Below are positions 45,189 through 53,906 of a stretch of DNA of 64,000 nucleotides, piece by piece. Made by a program: the position numbers and the translations under genes. Origin of the DNA: Cytophagaceae bacterium (lineage in GTDB: Bacteria > Bacteroidota > Bacteroidia > Cytophagales > Flexibacteraceae); contig JAIYDB010000069.1 in the NCBI GenBank assembly GCA_027487695.1, positions 32,414 to 96,413 of the forward strand. Reading direction: 5' to 3'. Position 1 is the first letter of the stretch, and every line of letters starts with the position of its first letter. The notes beneath the pieces were generated by a model, which worked only from the letters and a program-made list of their open reading frames with translations, did no database searches and was not told the origin of the DNA.

Positions 45189-46154
45189 ATGCTAACTGTT
45201 TTAGTAACAGGGGCAGCAGGCTTTATTGGAAGCCGTTTAACCCTCAGGCTCCTTGAATTGGGGCACCATGTTATCGGCATCGATAACTTTGATACGTTTT
45301 ATAGCAGAGAAAGCAAAGAGCAAAATCTAGTTCTCCCTAAGCAATTTGCTGGTTTTACATTCTTAGAGGCGGATATTACTGACCTTACTACTTACCAAAT
45401 CCTTTCTAAATTTCCATTTAATGCCATTGCGCATCTTGCTGCGAAAGCTGGGGTAAGGAATAGTATGGTAGATCCAAGTGCCTATAACGAAGTAAATGTT
45501 TTAGGTACTAGCAGGATACTTGAATACGCCAGAGTAAACGGGATTAATAAGATTGCAATGGCAAGTAGCAGTAGCGTTTACGGCAACAATACCAACTTCC
45601 CTTGGAAAGAAGCCGATGAACATACACTCCCAGCCTCGCCTTATGCTTCAAGTAAAAAGGCAACAGAGATATTGGCTGAAACCTATGCCACTAACTTTGG
45701 TATTGATATAGCTGCATTACGTTTTTTCACAGTTTACGGACCAGCCCAACGTCCTGATTTGGCTATCTATAAATTTGCAAAGGCTTTAACTGAACAAGAA
45801 ACTATTACACTTTATGGAGATGGTTCTTCAATCAGGAATTACACCTATGTAGCAGATATTGTGGAAGGCACTATTGCTGCGCTTACAACTAAAATACTAG
45901 GTTTTGAGGTATTTAATTTGGGCAGTACCGATACCATTTCACTTGCTGATATGCTTGGGAAAATTGAAATGGCATTAGGTACTACTACCAAAGTAGTTTA
46001 CGAACCATTACCTAAAGTAGATGTTCCTGTTACTTGGCCAGATTTAACGAAGTCGAAAGCAATATTAGGTTATGAACCTAGCACAAAGTTCGACGATGGT
46101 TTGCGCCATTTCTTAAATTGGTTTAAAGGCGAAAACGCCCTACAAATAGCCTGA
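45189..46154 (+). CDS. NAD-dependent nucleotide-sugar epimerase (UDP-glucuronate 4-epimerase-like)
   Basis: A 321-residue extended short-chain dehydrogenase. NAD loop TGAAGFIGSRL, the HLAAKAGVRNSM strand, the ASSSSVYG serine and the catalytic YASSKKATE (Y-x3-K) are all present, followed by RFFTVYGPAQRPDLAIYKF, which is typical of UDP-GlcA or UDP-Glc 4-epimerases. It probably supplies the sugar donor for the cassette. First of four genes that are nearly contiguous; the next starts 11 bases later. Confidence 0.88.
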   Translation: MLTVLVTGAAGFIGSRLTLRLLELGHHVIGIDNFDTFYSRESKEQNLVLPKQFAGFTFLEADITDLTTYQILSKFPFNAIAHLAAKAGVRNSMVDPSAYNEVNVLGTSRILEYARVNGINKIAMASSSSVYGNNTNFPWKEADEHTLPASPYASSKKATEILAETYATNFGIDIAALRFFTVYGPAQRPDLAIYKFAKALTEQETITLYGDGSSIRNYTYVADIVEGTIAALTTKILGFEVFNLGSTDTISLADMLGKIEMALGTTTKVVYEPLPKVDVPVTWPDLTKSKAILGYEPSTKFDDGLRHFLNWFKGENALQIA

Positions 46155-46165
46155 ATAGCCATTTT

Positions 46166-47107
46166 ATGGAACTTTCTGTAATTGTTACCCTCAAGAATGA
46201 GGAAGATAATATTGTGCCTTTAATGGCAGCAATTCACAATGCGTTAAAAGGATACATAACCTACGAAGTTATTTTAGTGGACGATGGCAGTACCGATGCT
46301 ACTGTAGCTCGTATAAAGCAATTGGCCGATCCGCTAATAAAACTCATAATTCTGTACAAAAACTACGGACAAACTTCTGCCATGAAAGCAGGGATAGATG
46401 CCGCTGTTGGTAACCTTATCGTTACCCTAGATGGCGACCTCCAGAACGATCCTTCAGATATTTTGCCTATGATAAAAATATTAGAAGAAGGCGAATGGGA
46501 TGTAGTTGCTGGTCGCAGATTTAAACGCCAAGACGGTTTTCTAGTAAGAAAGATGCCTTCCAAAATTGCCAACTACATAATCAGAAGAAGCACAGGCGTA
46601 TATCTGCATGACTATGGTTGTACCCTACGTGTTTTTAGAAGGGAAATGGCACAGAGTTTAGGTTTATATGGAGAACTGCACAGGTTCATTCCTGTTCTTA
46701 TATCTTTACAAGGCGGCAGAACTACCGAGGTAGATGTAAAGCACCATGCCAGGCAGTTTGGAAGCAGTAAATATGGTTTGAATCGTACTTTCAAAGTAAT
46801 AAGCGATTTATTACTAATGGTATTCTTTCAAAAGTATATGCAAAAACCAATGCACTTATTTGCACCCACTGGCTTAGGAGCATTTGGGATAGGTAGTTTA
46901 ATACTTACCTATTTATTTGTGCTTAAATTATTTGGCGAAGATATCTGGGGTCGTCCACTTATGATTGTTGGCACCATTCTATTATTAGGAGGCTTGCAAT
47001 TATTAGTGCTAGGCGTACTTGCAGAAATAATTATGCGTACTTATTACGAAAGTCAGGGTAAAACCATTTACAGAATAAGAAAAATTTGGCAGGCTGGGAT
47101 AAATTAA
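46166..47107 (+). CDS. Glycosyltransferase family 2, polyprenyl-phosphate type
   Basis: A 313-residue GT2 enzyme of the DPM1/ArnC-like group that transfers a sugar to undecaprenyl phosphate at the inner face of the membrane. Seen: DDGSTDATVARI, the DxD-type TLDGDLQNDPSDI, and RRSTGVYLHDYGCTLRVFRR. Two C-terminal membrane helices (about 225-290, GAFGIGSLILTYLFVL and LLGGLQLLVLGVLA). It ends at a TAA followed directly by the A run that begins the next gene, and overlaps that gene by 22 bases. Confidence 0.9.
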   Translation: MELSVIVTLKNEEDNIVPLMAAIHNALKGYITYEVILVDDGSTDATVARIKQLADPLIKLIILYKNYGQTSAMKAGIDAAVGNLIVTLDGDLQNDPSDILPMIKILEEGEWDVVAGRRFKRQDGFLVRKMPSKIANYIIRRSTGVYLHDYGCTLRVFRREMAQSLGLYGELHRFIPVLISLQGGRTTEVDVKHHARQFGSSKYGLNRTFKVISDLLLMVFFQKYMQKPMHLFAPTGLGAFGIGSLILTYLFVLKLFGEDIWGRPLMIVGTILLLGGLQLLVLGVLAEIIMRTYYESQGKTIYRIRKIWQAGIN

Positions 47108-48000
47108 AAAAAAAAAAAAAAATAGGTACTTTACTATTAAAAATAATAGTGAGTGTCTTGCTTTTGTATGTAATCTTCAACAAGGTTGCTAACGAAAAAT
47201 CAATTTCTATTTTAGCCAATACCAATATCTTTGCCATATTTATTGCATTTATATTATACAATGCAGGTGTGAGTATATCCGCCTTACGGTCAGGAATTTA
47301 TTTAGAAAGTTCAGGTATAAAACTATCCTTTAAAACACAATTACAATTATATTTTAAAGGTATTTTATATAATATTATTTTACCTGGAGGTATAGGTGGC
47401 GATGGGTACAAAGTAGTAATTTTAACAAAAGCATTTCCCGTAGGTACAAAGAAAATAATAACACTATTTTTAACAGAGCGTATTGCTGGCATGGCTGCTA
47501 TTTGTACGCTTTTAGGAATATTTATTTCCATTGCTTTACCACAGTACCAACCCTGGAATTGGATAGCAGGAATTATTTTAGGATTTGGCTATGCAGTTAT
47601 GTATGGAATAGGATTTTTACCTTTTCTAAAACTCCAAATCCCCATTTTAAAAACCTTTTGGCATTGTATAACTAACCAAGTTTTACAAACATTAGCTTTC
47701 CTTGTCCTAATCTACGGAGCTGGTATTGATGCTAACCTAATACTTTATGCAGCTTTATTCTTGGTCAGTTCCATAGCCACTGCCATACCTATAAGTGTGG
47801 GTGGTGTGGGTATGAGAGAGGCTACCTTTGTTTTAGCGGCGTCCTACTTACCTATAGCAAGTGAAGCTGGTATAATTAGTGCTTTTTTGTTTTTTCTTAT
47901 CACAGCAGCAAGTGCGGTGATAGGACTCATTATCCCTAGCCCAACCTTCCCAAAACCAATCATAGAAAATGAAATTTCTGAATCGGCTACATTGGTTTAG
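47086..48000 (+). CDS. Flippase-like integral membrane protein (UPF0104/AglD type)
   Basis: A 304-residue polytopic protein of the lysylphosphatidylglycerol-synthase-TM / AglD / UPF0104 family, thought to flip or handle lipid-linked substrates. Motifs: GIYLESSGIKLSFKTQLQLYF-like, LPGGIGGDGYKVV (highly conserved), LFLTERIAGMAAI and IPISVGGVGMREATFVLA. About seven membrane segments. The frame starts at TTG 47086 and includes five lysines encoded by a 17-base A run (47106-47122); the family has a short basic N-terminus, so this is plausible, but the start is not certain. It overlaps the next gene by 32 bases. Confidence 0.82.
   Translation: MAGWDKLKKKKKIGTLLLKIIVSVLLLYVIFNKVANEKSISILANTNIFAIFIAFILYNAGVSISALRSGIYLESSGIKLSFKTQLQLYFKGILYNIILPGGIGGDGYKVVILTKAFPVGTKKIITLFLTERIAGMAAICTLLGIFISIALPQYQPWNWIAGIILGFGYAVMYGIGFLPFLKLQIPILKTFWHCITNQVLQTLAFLVLIYGAGIDANLILYAALFLVSSIATAIPISVGGVGMREATFVLAASYLPIASEAGIISAFLFFLITAASAVIGLIIPSPTFPKPIIENEISESATLV
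47106..47122 (+). repeat. 17-base homopolymer A run at the 5' end of the flippase gene
   Basis: Seventeen consecutive A bases. It starts inside the TAA stop of the GT2 gene and encodes Lys-Lys-Lys-Lys-Lys in the flippase frame. No other homopolymer this long was noticed in the window. Confidence 0.85.
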
Positions 48001-49672
48001 CAATAAAAGGCTGTATTGGGCAATTGGGCTATTATTACCTTTTGCACTATTTCTTAATCTGGGTGCAATACCGAATAACCTCCATACCGATGAATCGCGT
48101 AGAGCATTGGTGGCATGGGAAATGATAGTGAGCGGTAACTACTTGGTTCCTACCATACATGGCGTAAACTACTTTAACAAACCACCATTGTATAATTGGG
48201 CAATTGCAATCTCCATGCAGCTATTTGGTCCTACCAATTTAGCGGTGCGCATACCAACCATAGCCAGCGTATTACTCTTTATTTGGATAGTTTATAAGGA
48301 ATCAAGAAAAAGAATTGGAACCCAAAATTCGGTGATAGCAGCCTTGGCAGTTTTAGTTTCAGGAAGAATACTGTTTTATGATAGCTTTCTTGGCTTAATG
48401 GATATTGGCTTCGCAGCTTTGGTTTTTGGGTCTATCAGTTTGCTTTACAAGGGATTAGTAGAAAAGCAAAATTCAGCCCTTTACCTTTCCTATACTTTAA
48501 TGGCACTCGCCTACCTCATGAAAGGATTGCCAGCTATTGTTTTCCAAGGCCTTAGTCTAATTGCAATTATACTTATCAGTAAAGACTGGAAACGATTATT
48601 TTCTCCTCACCATATTGGTGCAGGTTTATTAGGAATTGGGATATTGGTAAGCTATTATACTGCCTACTTTAATGCAAATGATATACCTCTAGAAAAGCTA
48701 TTTGGCAAACTTCTATCAGAATCTACCTCTCGTCTACCTACACAATTCACTTTAGAGCAGAAGCTAAACCATTGGCTTTTATTCCCAACAGAACTCATTT
48801 ATCACTTTTTGCCATTTACTTTATTTGGCTTAGTTCTCTTTCAAAAAGGAGCTAGAAAGTACCTCTTTACAGAAAACAAATACGCAGGTTATTTAATACT
48901 TGCCTACTTAGTAAATATCCCTGTTTATTGGATTTCCATTCAAGTTTACCCGAGGTATTTGTTTCCTTTTTTGCCATTGTTATATATCCCGACAATTGGT
49001 TTTATTACCAGAAATAGTTCGGTTTCAATTTTTACAAACTGGATTATTGTCCTTTTTAAAGGAGTATTAAGCCTTTTGCCTATAGTGTTGATTGTCGCTT
49101 GTTTTGTACCCGCTGTGCATAAATATAGTTATGCAATCCCCCTATTAGTGAGCTTCTCTTTAATTTCGTTGGTATTTATTATACCGATTTGGAAAGCAAG
49201 CTTCAACCATTTTGCCCTTGCAATGGTGGCTTTGCTTTTGATGGTAAGGATAGTTTTCAACCTACTCATCTTACCTGAACGCATTGCTGTCTTAAACGAT
49301 CGAAACAAAAGCAAGGAAGCAGTCCTCCCCTACCTCAAAGGAAAGCAAGTAAGGTTTTTACACCCAAAAATGAATACCGATGAATTTTTGTTTGACCATC
49401 TACATAATAGCACTACAATGCTCTTTTCAGTGGCTCAAAATGCAATTATTCCAATGGATTCTGTAATTACAGATACTAGTGCCGTTTATCTAGTTTCTGA
49501 CCAGTTTGCAATACCAAATGGCTGGCGGAAAGTGACCACTTTTAAGGACGAACTTTTTACTTTCACACTCATAGAAAAAACAAAAAAGCCAAGTACAAGT
49601 GTACTAGGCTTTTCCCCAGATTACCTTGCGGCAACCTTTCAAACGATTGAACCATTGTTATCTTCAGTCTAA
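47969..49672 (+). CDS. Glycosyltransferase family 39 (ArnT/PMT-like)
   Basis: A 567-residue inner-membrane enzyme that probably transfers a sugar from a polyprenyl-phosphate donor in the periplasm. The first loop has the PMT-type acidic motif in LHTDESRRALVAWEM and HGVNYFNKPPLYNWAIA, the RIPTIASVLLF helix and SLGLMDIGF-like (FLGLMDIGFAALVFG) region. About ten to twelve membrane segments, then a soluble C-terminal domain. It should act after the GT2 and flippase gene products. A terminator-like hairpin lies inside its last 30 codons. Confidence 0.85.
   Translation: MKFLNRLHWFSNKRLYWAIGLLLPFALFLNLGAIPNNLHTDESRRALVAWEMIVSGNYLVPTIHGVNYFNKPPLYNWAIAISMQLFGPTNLAVRIPTIASVLLFIWIVYKESRKRIGTQNSVIAALAVLVSGRILFYDSFLGLMDIGFAALVFGSISLLYKGLVEKQNSALYLSYTLMALAYLMKGLPAIVFQGLSLIAIILISKDWKRLFSPHHIGAGLLGIGILVSYYTAYFNANDIPLEKLFGKLLSESTSRLPTQFTLEQKLNHWLLFPTELIYHFLPFTLFGLVLFQKGARKYLFTENKYAGYLILAYLVNIPVYWISIQVYPRYLFPFLPLLYIPTIGFITRNSSVSIFTNWIIVLFKGVLSLLPIVLIVACFVPAVHKYSYAIPLLVSFSLISLVFIIPIWKASFNHFALAMVALLLMVRIVFNLLILPERIAVLNDRNKSKEAVLPYLKGKQVRFLHPKMNTDEFLFDHLHNSTTMLFSVAQNAIIPMDSVITDTSAVYLVSDQFAIPNGWRKVTTFKDELFTFTLIEKTKKPSTSVLGFSPDYLAATFQTIEPLLSSV
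49584..49613 (+). terminator. Terminator-like hairpin inside the 3' end of the GT39 gene
   Basis: A 13-base stem with one mismatch (49584-49596 with 49601-49613), a 4-base loop, and AAAA/TTTT ends. It is within the reading frame, 59 bases before the stop codon. It could be a bidirectional terminator or a chance palindrome. Confidence 0.35.
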
Positions 49673-49820
49673 AAATGAAAAACCATCAGGCATTTCTGCT
49701 TGTGTGCTGTAAATATGATGGCTTAAATTGAGGATACCAAAAATTTACGGAAATTTTGGTACATGCCATATTACATGTTATCACCCACAAATCTAATCTT
49801 CGCTTTAGACCATTTTAAAC

Positions 49821-49853
49821 AAAAAATGGACAGGTATTTCTACCTGCCCATTT
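49821..49853 (-). terminator. Intrinsic terminator after the M16 lipoprotein gene
   Basis: Stem AAATGG-A-CAGGTA (49824-49836) pairs with TACCTG-C-CCATTT (49841-49853) with one internal mismatch, loop TTTC; on the minus strand it is followed by six T bases. It is 22 bases past the gene's stop. Confidence 0.75.
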
Positions 49854-49875
49854 ATGAAATTATATAACTAAAATC

Positions 49876-52851
49876 CTAGTAACCAAATAGTTCTTCCAGC
49901 TTAATTTCTTTAACTGGGGCGTATTTGTTCAAGGCTTTAAAATCCAGATTTTCAGATTTGCCCAATGCACAAATATTGTAAGGCAACGGTTTTACATACT
50001 TTTTCTGGAAGTTTTGAACGTCATTCAATGTAAGAGTTTGTAATGCGTTCCAAGTTATTTCAGCAGTTTGTTGCTTTCTGCCCCACTTATCAGCCTCTAA
50101 AGCAGTAAACAAAACAGCCTCATCCAATATACGCTCGGTACTAATGCGCTTCATCAAAGCCTGCTTTGCGTTATCAAATCCAGTTTGGCTGTTTGGCATA
50201 TTTACCAGTAACTCTTGCATACTCGAAATAGCCTCCTGAGTTTTATCGGCTTGGCAACCTATGTAAGCAAACATAGAGTTACCATCGTTAGGTTCGGTTT
50301 CGCTAAAACGGGCATAAGTACTGTAAGCCAAAGCCTTTCTTTCACGTAGTTCGCTGAACACAATGCTGCTCATATTGCCACCAAAGTATTCGTTGAATAA
50401 AGCTCTTGTAGGGATTAACTTATCGTCACGTTCACCTGCTTTTGAAGTAAATACAAACTCAGCCTGAACCATATCATAGTCAGTAAAGAATACCTGCTTT
50501 TTGGTATTGTCCAATAGCTTAAACTTAGCAGCTGTGTTTACTTTTGTAAGCCTAGCAGGTAGCTTACCTACGTGTTCTTTACGTAATGAATAAGCAAGGT
50601 CAGCATCTTTACGAGGACCGAAGTATAGAATCTTATGCTCGTTCTTCAATAGAGTTTGAATTTTACTGATTAAATCGGCAGATTTAACAGCACTTAATTC
50701 AGTATTATTTAGTTGATTATTGAACGGATTTTTAGGACCATACAAAGCATAATTAACAAGACCACTGAATAATATAGTTTGCTTAGATTTTTTATCGTCG
50801 GCACGTTCAGTTTTAATATCAACTATCAAGTTCTTTAAGATAGCTTCATCAGGCTTTGCATCATTAATTTTGTGTAAAAGTAGTTTCAAACCACTATCCA
50901 GATTTTCATCCAATCCGCTTACAAATACAAAGCTTTGCTTTTCACCTATTGAAATACCATAATCCAAGCCAAGTTTATAAAATTCAGCTTTAATATCTTC
51001 GGCAGTCATTTTATTGGTACCTAAGAATTCCAAATATCTTAAAGCTAAATCAAGCTTGTTATCGTATTCAGTACCTGTTTCAATTACGAAATAAAGTTTT
51101 CCTAATTTATCAGAAGTGTTTTGTTTGTAATAAACAGGAATTTGGCTGTGCACACTAGCTCTTACAACATCTTTTTCCAAGTTTACGAAAACTGGCTTTA
51201 TTTCAGTTACAGGAACTTTCTGTACTTCTTTATAATATACCGATGCAGAATCTCTATTTAAAGGTACTGGTGAAATTATTGGTTTTGTTACCTTAACAAT
51301 AGTAGGGTCTTTGCCAAATTCCTTATAAACAACCACATAGTTATTCTTGAACAACTCATTTGCTGCTTTAACAACATCTGCTTTGGTTAAGGTTTCTAAA
51401 TGCTTATTGTAAGCAATCATTTCAGCATAATCGTACTTGCCAATAAATGTATTTACAAAATACTCTACTCTAGAATTATTAGATTTGAATGCTTCCTGAA
51501 TCTTTCTTTTTGTATTCAATTTAGAAGCATCAAATAACCAATCTGGAAACTTACCTGACTTTAAATTTTCAATTTGTTCAAGTAATTTATCCTTCACTTC
51601 AGAAAGTTTCTGTCCTTCCTTTGGCGATGCTTGTAAATAAAATACTCCAGCATCTACAAACGGATAATAGGCGGCTCCCGCATCACGGACAATTTGTTTC
51701 TGATTCAGATTTATATCAAACAAACCAACCTCACCAGTATTATTTAACATACTATTTATAATACTGCTAGTCATCTGGTCTTTAGGACTTTGTGCTGGCA
51801 ATCTGAAAAACATTTCCAAATTAGCAGGATTAGGACCGTAAACAGTTCTTTCCTCAGGTTTTACCAAATCAGGAATTTGATTCGGAACATATTTAGGAAC
51901 TTCTTTCGATTTTAATTTCCCAAACTGTGCATCTATTACTTTAATAGTTGCAGTAGGGTCGAAATCGCCAGCCATTATTACAGCCATATTATTTGGTCTG
52001 TAATAAGTATCGAAGAATTTTTTAATTTCTTTGATACTAGGATTTTTTAGGTGTTCAATAGTACCAATGGTAGTTTGGGTACCGTATGGGTGGGTAGGAA
52101 ACATCGCTAAAAAGCCAGCTTCAAAAGCCTTATCACCATCGCTATCTAAGGCCCTGTTTTTTTCCTCATAAACCGATTCCAATTCAGTATGAAACAAACG
52201 AGGTACAATTTCCCCAAATCGTTCAGCTTCAATGGCTGCCCAGCGCTCAATGGCATTAGATGGGATATCGTTCACATAAACAGTCTGATCTAACCAAGTA
52301 TAGGCATTAGTTCCTACCGCTCCTAAATTACCCACAAGCTTATCATACTCATTAGGCACAGCCAATTTAGCTGCCTCAAACGATGTTCTATCTATCTGAT
52401 TATAAAGGAATTTACGTTCACGCTCATCCTTCTTGGTTCTGTAAACTTCATACAGGTTTTCAATACTATCTAATAGTACTTTCTCTTTATTCCAGTTTAG
52501 GGTTCCCATTTTACTTGTGCCCTTGAACACCAAGTGTTCCAAGTAATGGGCTAGTCCGGTTGCCGTGGCAGGATCGTTCTTGCTACCAGCACGAATGGCA
52601 ATCATAGTTTGGATTCTTGGCTCTCTAGCATTGGGACTTAAGTAAACCGTTAATCCGTTTTTCAAGGTATAAATCCTTGTTTGCATAGGGTCACCTTCAA
52701 CATATTGATAGGTGTAACCGCCTTCTTCTTTTGTTATTATTGTACCAGCTTCGGTACTAGTGCTGCCTTCCTTATTGCTATTGCTGCATCCGTTTATAAA
52801 AACGAAAAATAAAGCAAGCAAAACCAAAGGTCTTAGTTTAAAACTTGACAT
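49876..52851 (-). CDS. M16 family metallopeptidase lipoprotein (insulinase type, HxxEH present)
   Basis: A 991-residue double-length M16 peptidase. A lipoprotein signal ends at Cys22 (FINGCSNSN). The zinc motif HYLEH is at about 102-106 in GLAHYLEHLVFKGT, with the distal glutamate in LESVYEEKNR. The second half (about 540-991) keeps the fold but no zinc site, as in full-length pitrilysin-like enzymes; RALFNEYFGGNMSSIVFSELRERKALAYS is the conserved closing motif. It probably degrades peptides in the periplasm or at the outer membrane. It is monocistronic, with its own terminator. Confidence 0.93.
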   Translation of the reverse strand: MSSFKLRPLVLLALFFVFINGCSNSNKEGSTSTEAGTIITKEEGGYTYQYVEGDPMQTRIYTLKNGLTVYLSPNAREPRIQTMIAIRAGSKNDPATATGLAHYLEHLVFKGTSKMGTLNWNKEKVLLDSIENLYEVYRTKKDERERKFLYNQIDRTSFEAAKLAVPNEYDKLVGNLGAVGTNAYTWLDQTVYVNDIPSNAIERWAAIEAERFGEIVPRLFHTELESVYEEKNRALDSDGDKAFEAGFLAMFPTHPYGTQTTIGTIEHLKNPSIKEIKKFFDTYYRPNNMAVIMAGDFDPTATIKVIDAQFGKLKSKEVPKYVPNQIPDLVKPEERTVYGPNPANLEMFFRLPAQSPKDQMTSSIINSMLNNTGEVGLFDINLNQKQIVRDAGAAYYPFVDAGVFYLQASPKEGQKLSEVKDKLLEQIENLKSGKFPDWLFDASKLNTKRKIQEAFKSNNSRVEYFVNTFIGKYDYAEMIAYNKHLETLTKADVVKAANELFKNNYVVVYKEFGKDPTIVKVTKPIISPVPLNRDSASVYYKEVQKVPVTEIKPVFVNLEKDVVRASVHSQIPVYYKQNTSDKLGKLYFVIETGTEYDNKLDLALRYLEFLGTNKMTAEDIKAEFYKLGLDYGISIGEKQSFVFVSGLDENLDSGLKLLLHKINDAKPDEAILKNLIVDIKTERADDKKSKQTILFSGLVNYALYGPKNPFNNQLNNTELSAVKSADLISKIQTLLKNEHKILYFGPRKDADLAYSLRKEHVGKLPARLTKVNTAAKFKLLDNTKKQVFFTDYDMVQAEFVFTSKAGERDDKLIPTRALFNEYFGGNMSSIVFSELRERKALAYSTYARFSETEPNDGNSMFAYIGCQADKTQEAISSMQELLVNMPNSQTGFDNAKQALMKRISTERILDEAVLFTALEADKWGRKQQTAEITWNALQTLTLNDVQNFQKKYVKPLPYNICALGKSENLDFKALNKYAPVKEIKLEELFGY

Positions 52852-52944
52852 TGGGAGTAGTGATTTTTAAGATTTGGACGAATTAGGTAAAGCGAAGGTA
52901 TGCAATTACCTTATTCAAACTTTACCTGAACATAGTTAAATGGC

Positions 52945-52979
52945 AAAAAAAGCAGGTTAAACGATTGCTTAACCTGCTT
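52945..52979 (-). terminator. Intrinsic terminator after the DUF3050 gene
   Basis: Perfect 11-base stem (52950-52960 with 52969-52979) and an 8-base loop; on the minus strand it is followed by seven T bases. It is 26 bases past the stop of the DUF3050 gene. Confidence 0.88.
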
Positions 52980-53005
52980 AATTTCAGATTTATTTTAGCC
53001 ACAAA

Positions 53006-53794
53006 CTAGATATCGTTTGTTGCTGGAGCTAATAAATGGGCATATATGCCATCCCAAAGCGCAATTCTAGATGCAATAGCTTCTTTGGCTGCCTCTGTTG
53101 CTTCTTGCCAATAATCTTCACTATCGCCGCAAAGCAGGCTTGTCATTTCTAAGGCTAGGTGACTGTGATGGTCGCCATCAACTTCAATATGTCGTTCCAA
53201 ATAATACTTGAAAGTGCTAATAGTACCAGGAACCCTACCTTCAATATCTGCTACTAATCGAATAAACATTTCAGGAATAACATCTTCCCTGCCGAAGGTA
53301 AATACAGATGCAACAACATGTGGTTTCCCAGATGCTATAAACCCAAAGGTAGTATTCACGAATTGCTGCAAATAATCAGGTACTTCTGCCAACTTTAACG
53401 CATCTTGAACCGAGTTGCCAGTTTTTAAATACCCTAAAAAGGCATTGATTAAACTATTACTAGCACCTACCTGTTGCATTGCTTTTAAGTAGAGTTCAAA
53501 GTGGCTAGTACGCACACCATCTTCATCCACATCAGATTCCTCACCTAATACAATTTCATTGATTAGGTAACGCGTATCGGCGTTGCCAACTGGCACCCAA
53601 GGGGCTGTAGTACAAGTAAGCTGGGTTTGAAGGGTTTTCAAAAGCGACATAAAATCCCATACGGCGAAAATATGCGCTTCCATAAAGAGCCTTAATCCTT
53701 CAATAGATTGAACCTCCTGATATAGTGAGTGGCTAAGTAGTTGCTTATTTAAAGGAGCAATAGCAGCTTCAATTTGCTGCAAGTGGTTATTCAT
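53006..53794 (-). CDS. DUF3050 family protein (haem-oxygenase-like fold)
   Basis: A 262-residue all-helical protein of the DUF3050 family, related in fold to haem oxygenase and TenA. Typical motifs: LRLFMEAHIFAVWDFMSLLK, NEIVLGEESDVDE, SHFELYLKAM, and YYLERHIEVDGDHHSHLALEM. The histidine and acid pattern resembles the diiron haem-oxygenase-like oxidases, so a metal-dependent oxidase activity is possible, but unproven. The ATG at 53794 fits the family start better than the one at 53815. It is monocistronic and divergent from the aldo/keto reductase. Confidence 0.85.
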   Translation of the reverse strand: MNNHLQQIEAAIAPLNKQLLSHSLYQEVQSIEGLRLFMEAHIFAVWDFMSLLKTLQTQLTCTTAPWVPVGNADTRYLINEIVLGEESDVDEDGVRTSHFELYLKAMQQVGASNSLINAFLGYLKTGNSVQDALKLAEVPDYLQQFVNTTFGFIASGKPHVVASVFTFGREDVIPEMFIRLVADIEGRVPGTISTFKYYLERHIEVDGDHHSHLALEMTSLLCGDSEDYWQEATEAAKEAIASRIALWDGIYAHLLAPATNDI

Positions 53795-53906
53795 AATACC
53801 TAAATTTAAGTACACAAAATAACTTAGCTTTAAGCTTCCTTGTTATCTGGTTACTAAAAAAAATATAGAAATATCTAAACCAACCACCAAAAAATCTCAC
53901 AACAAA

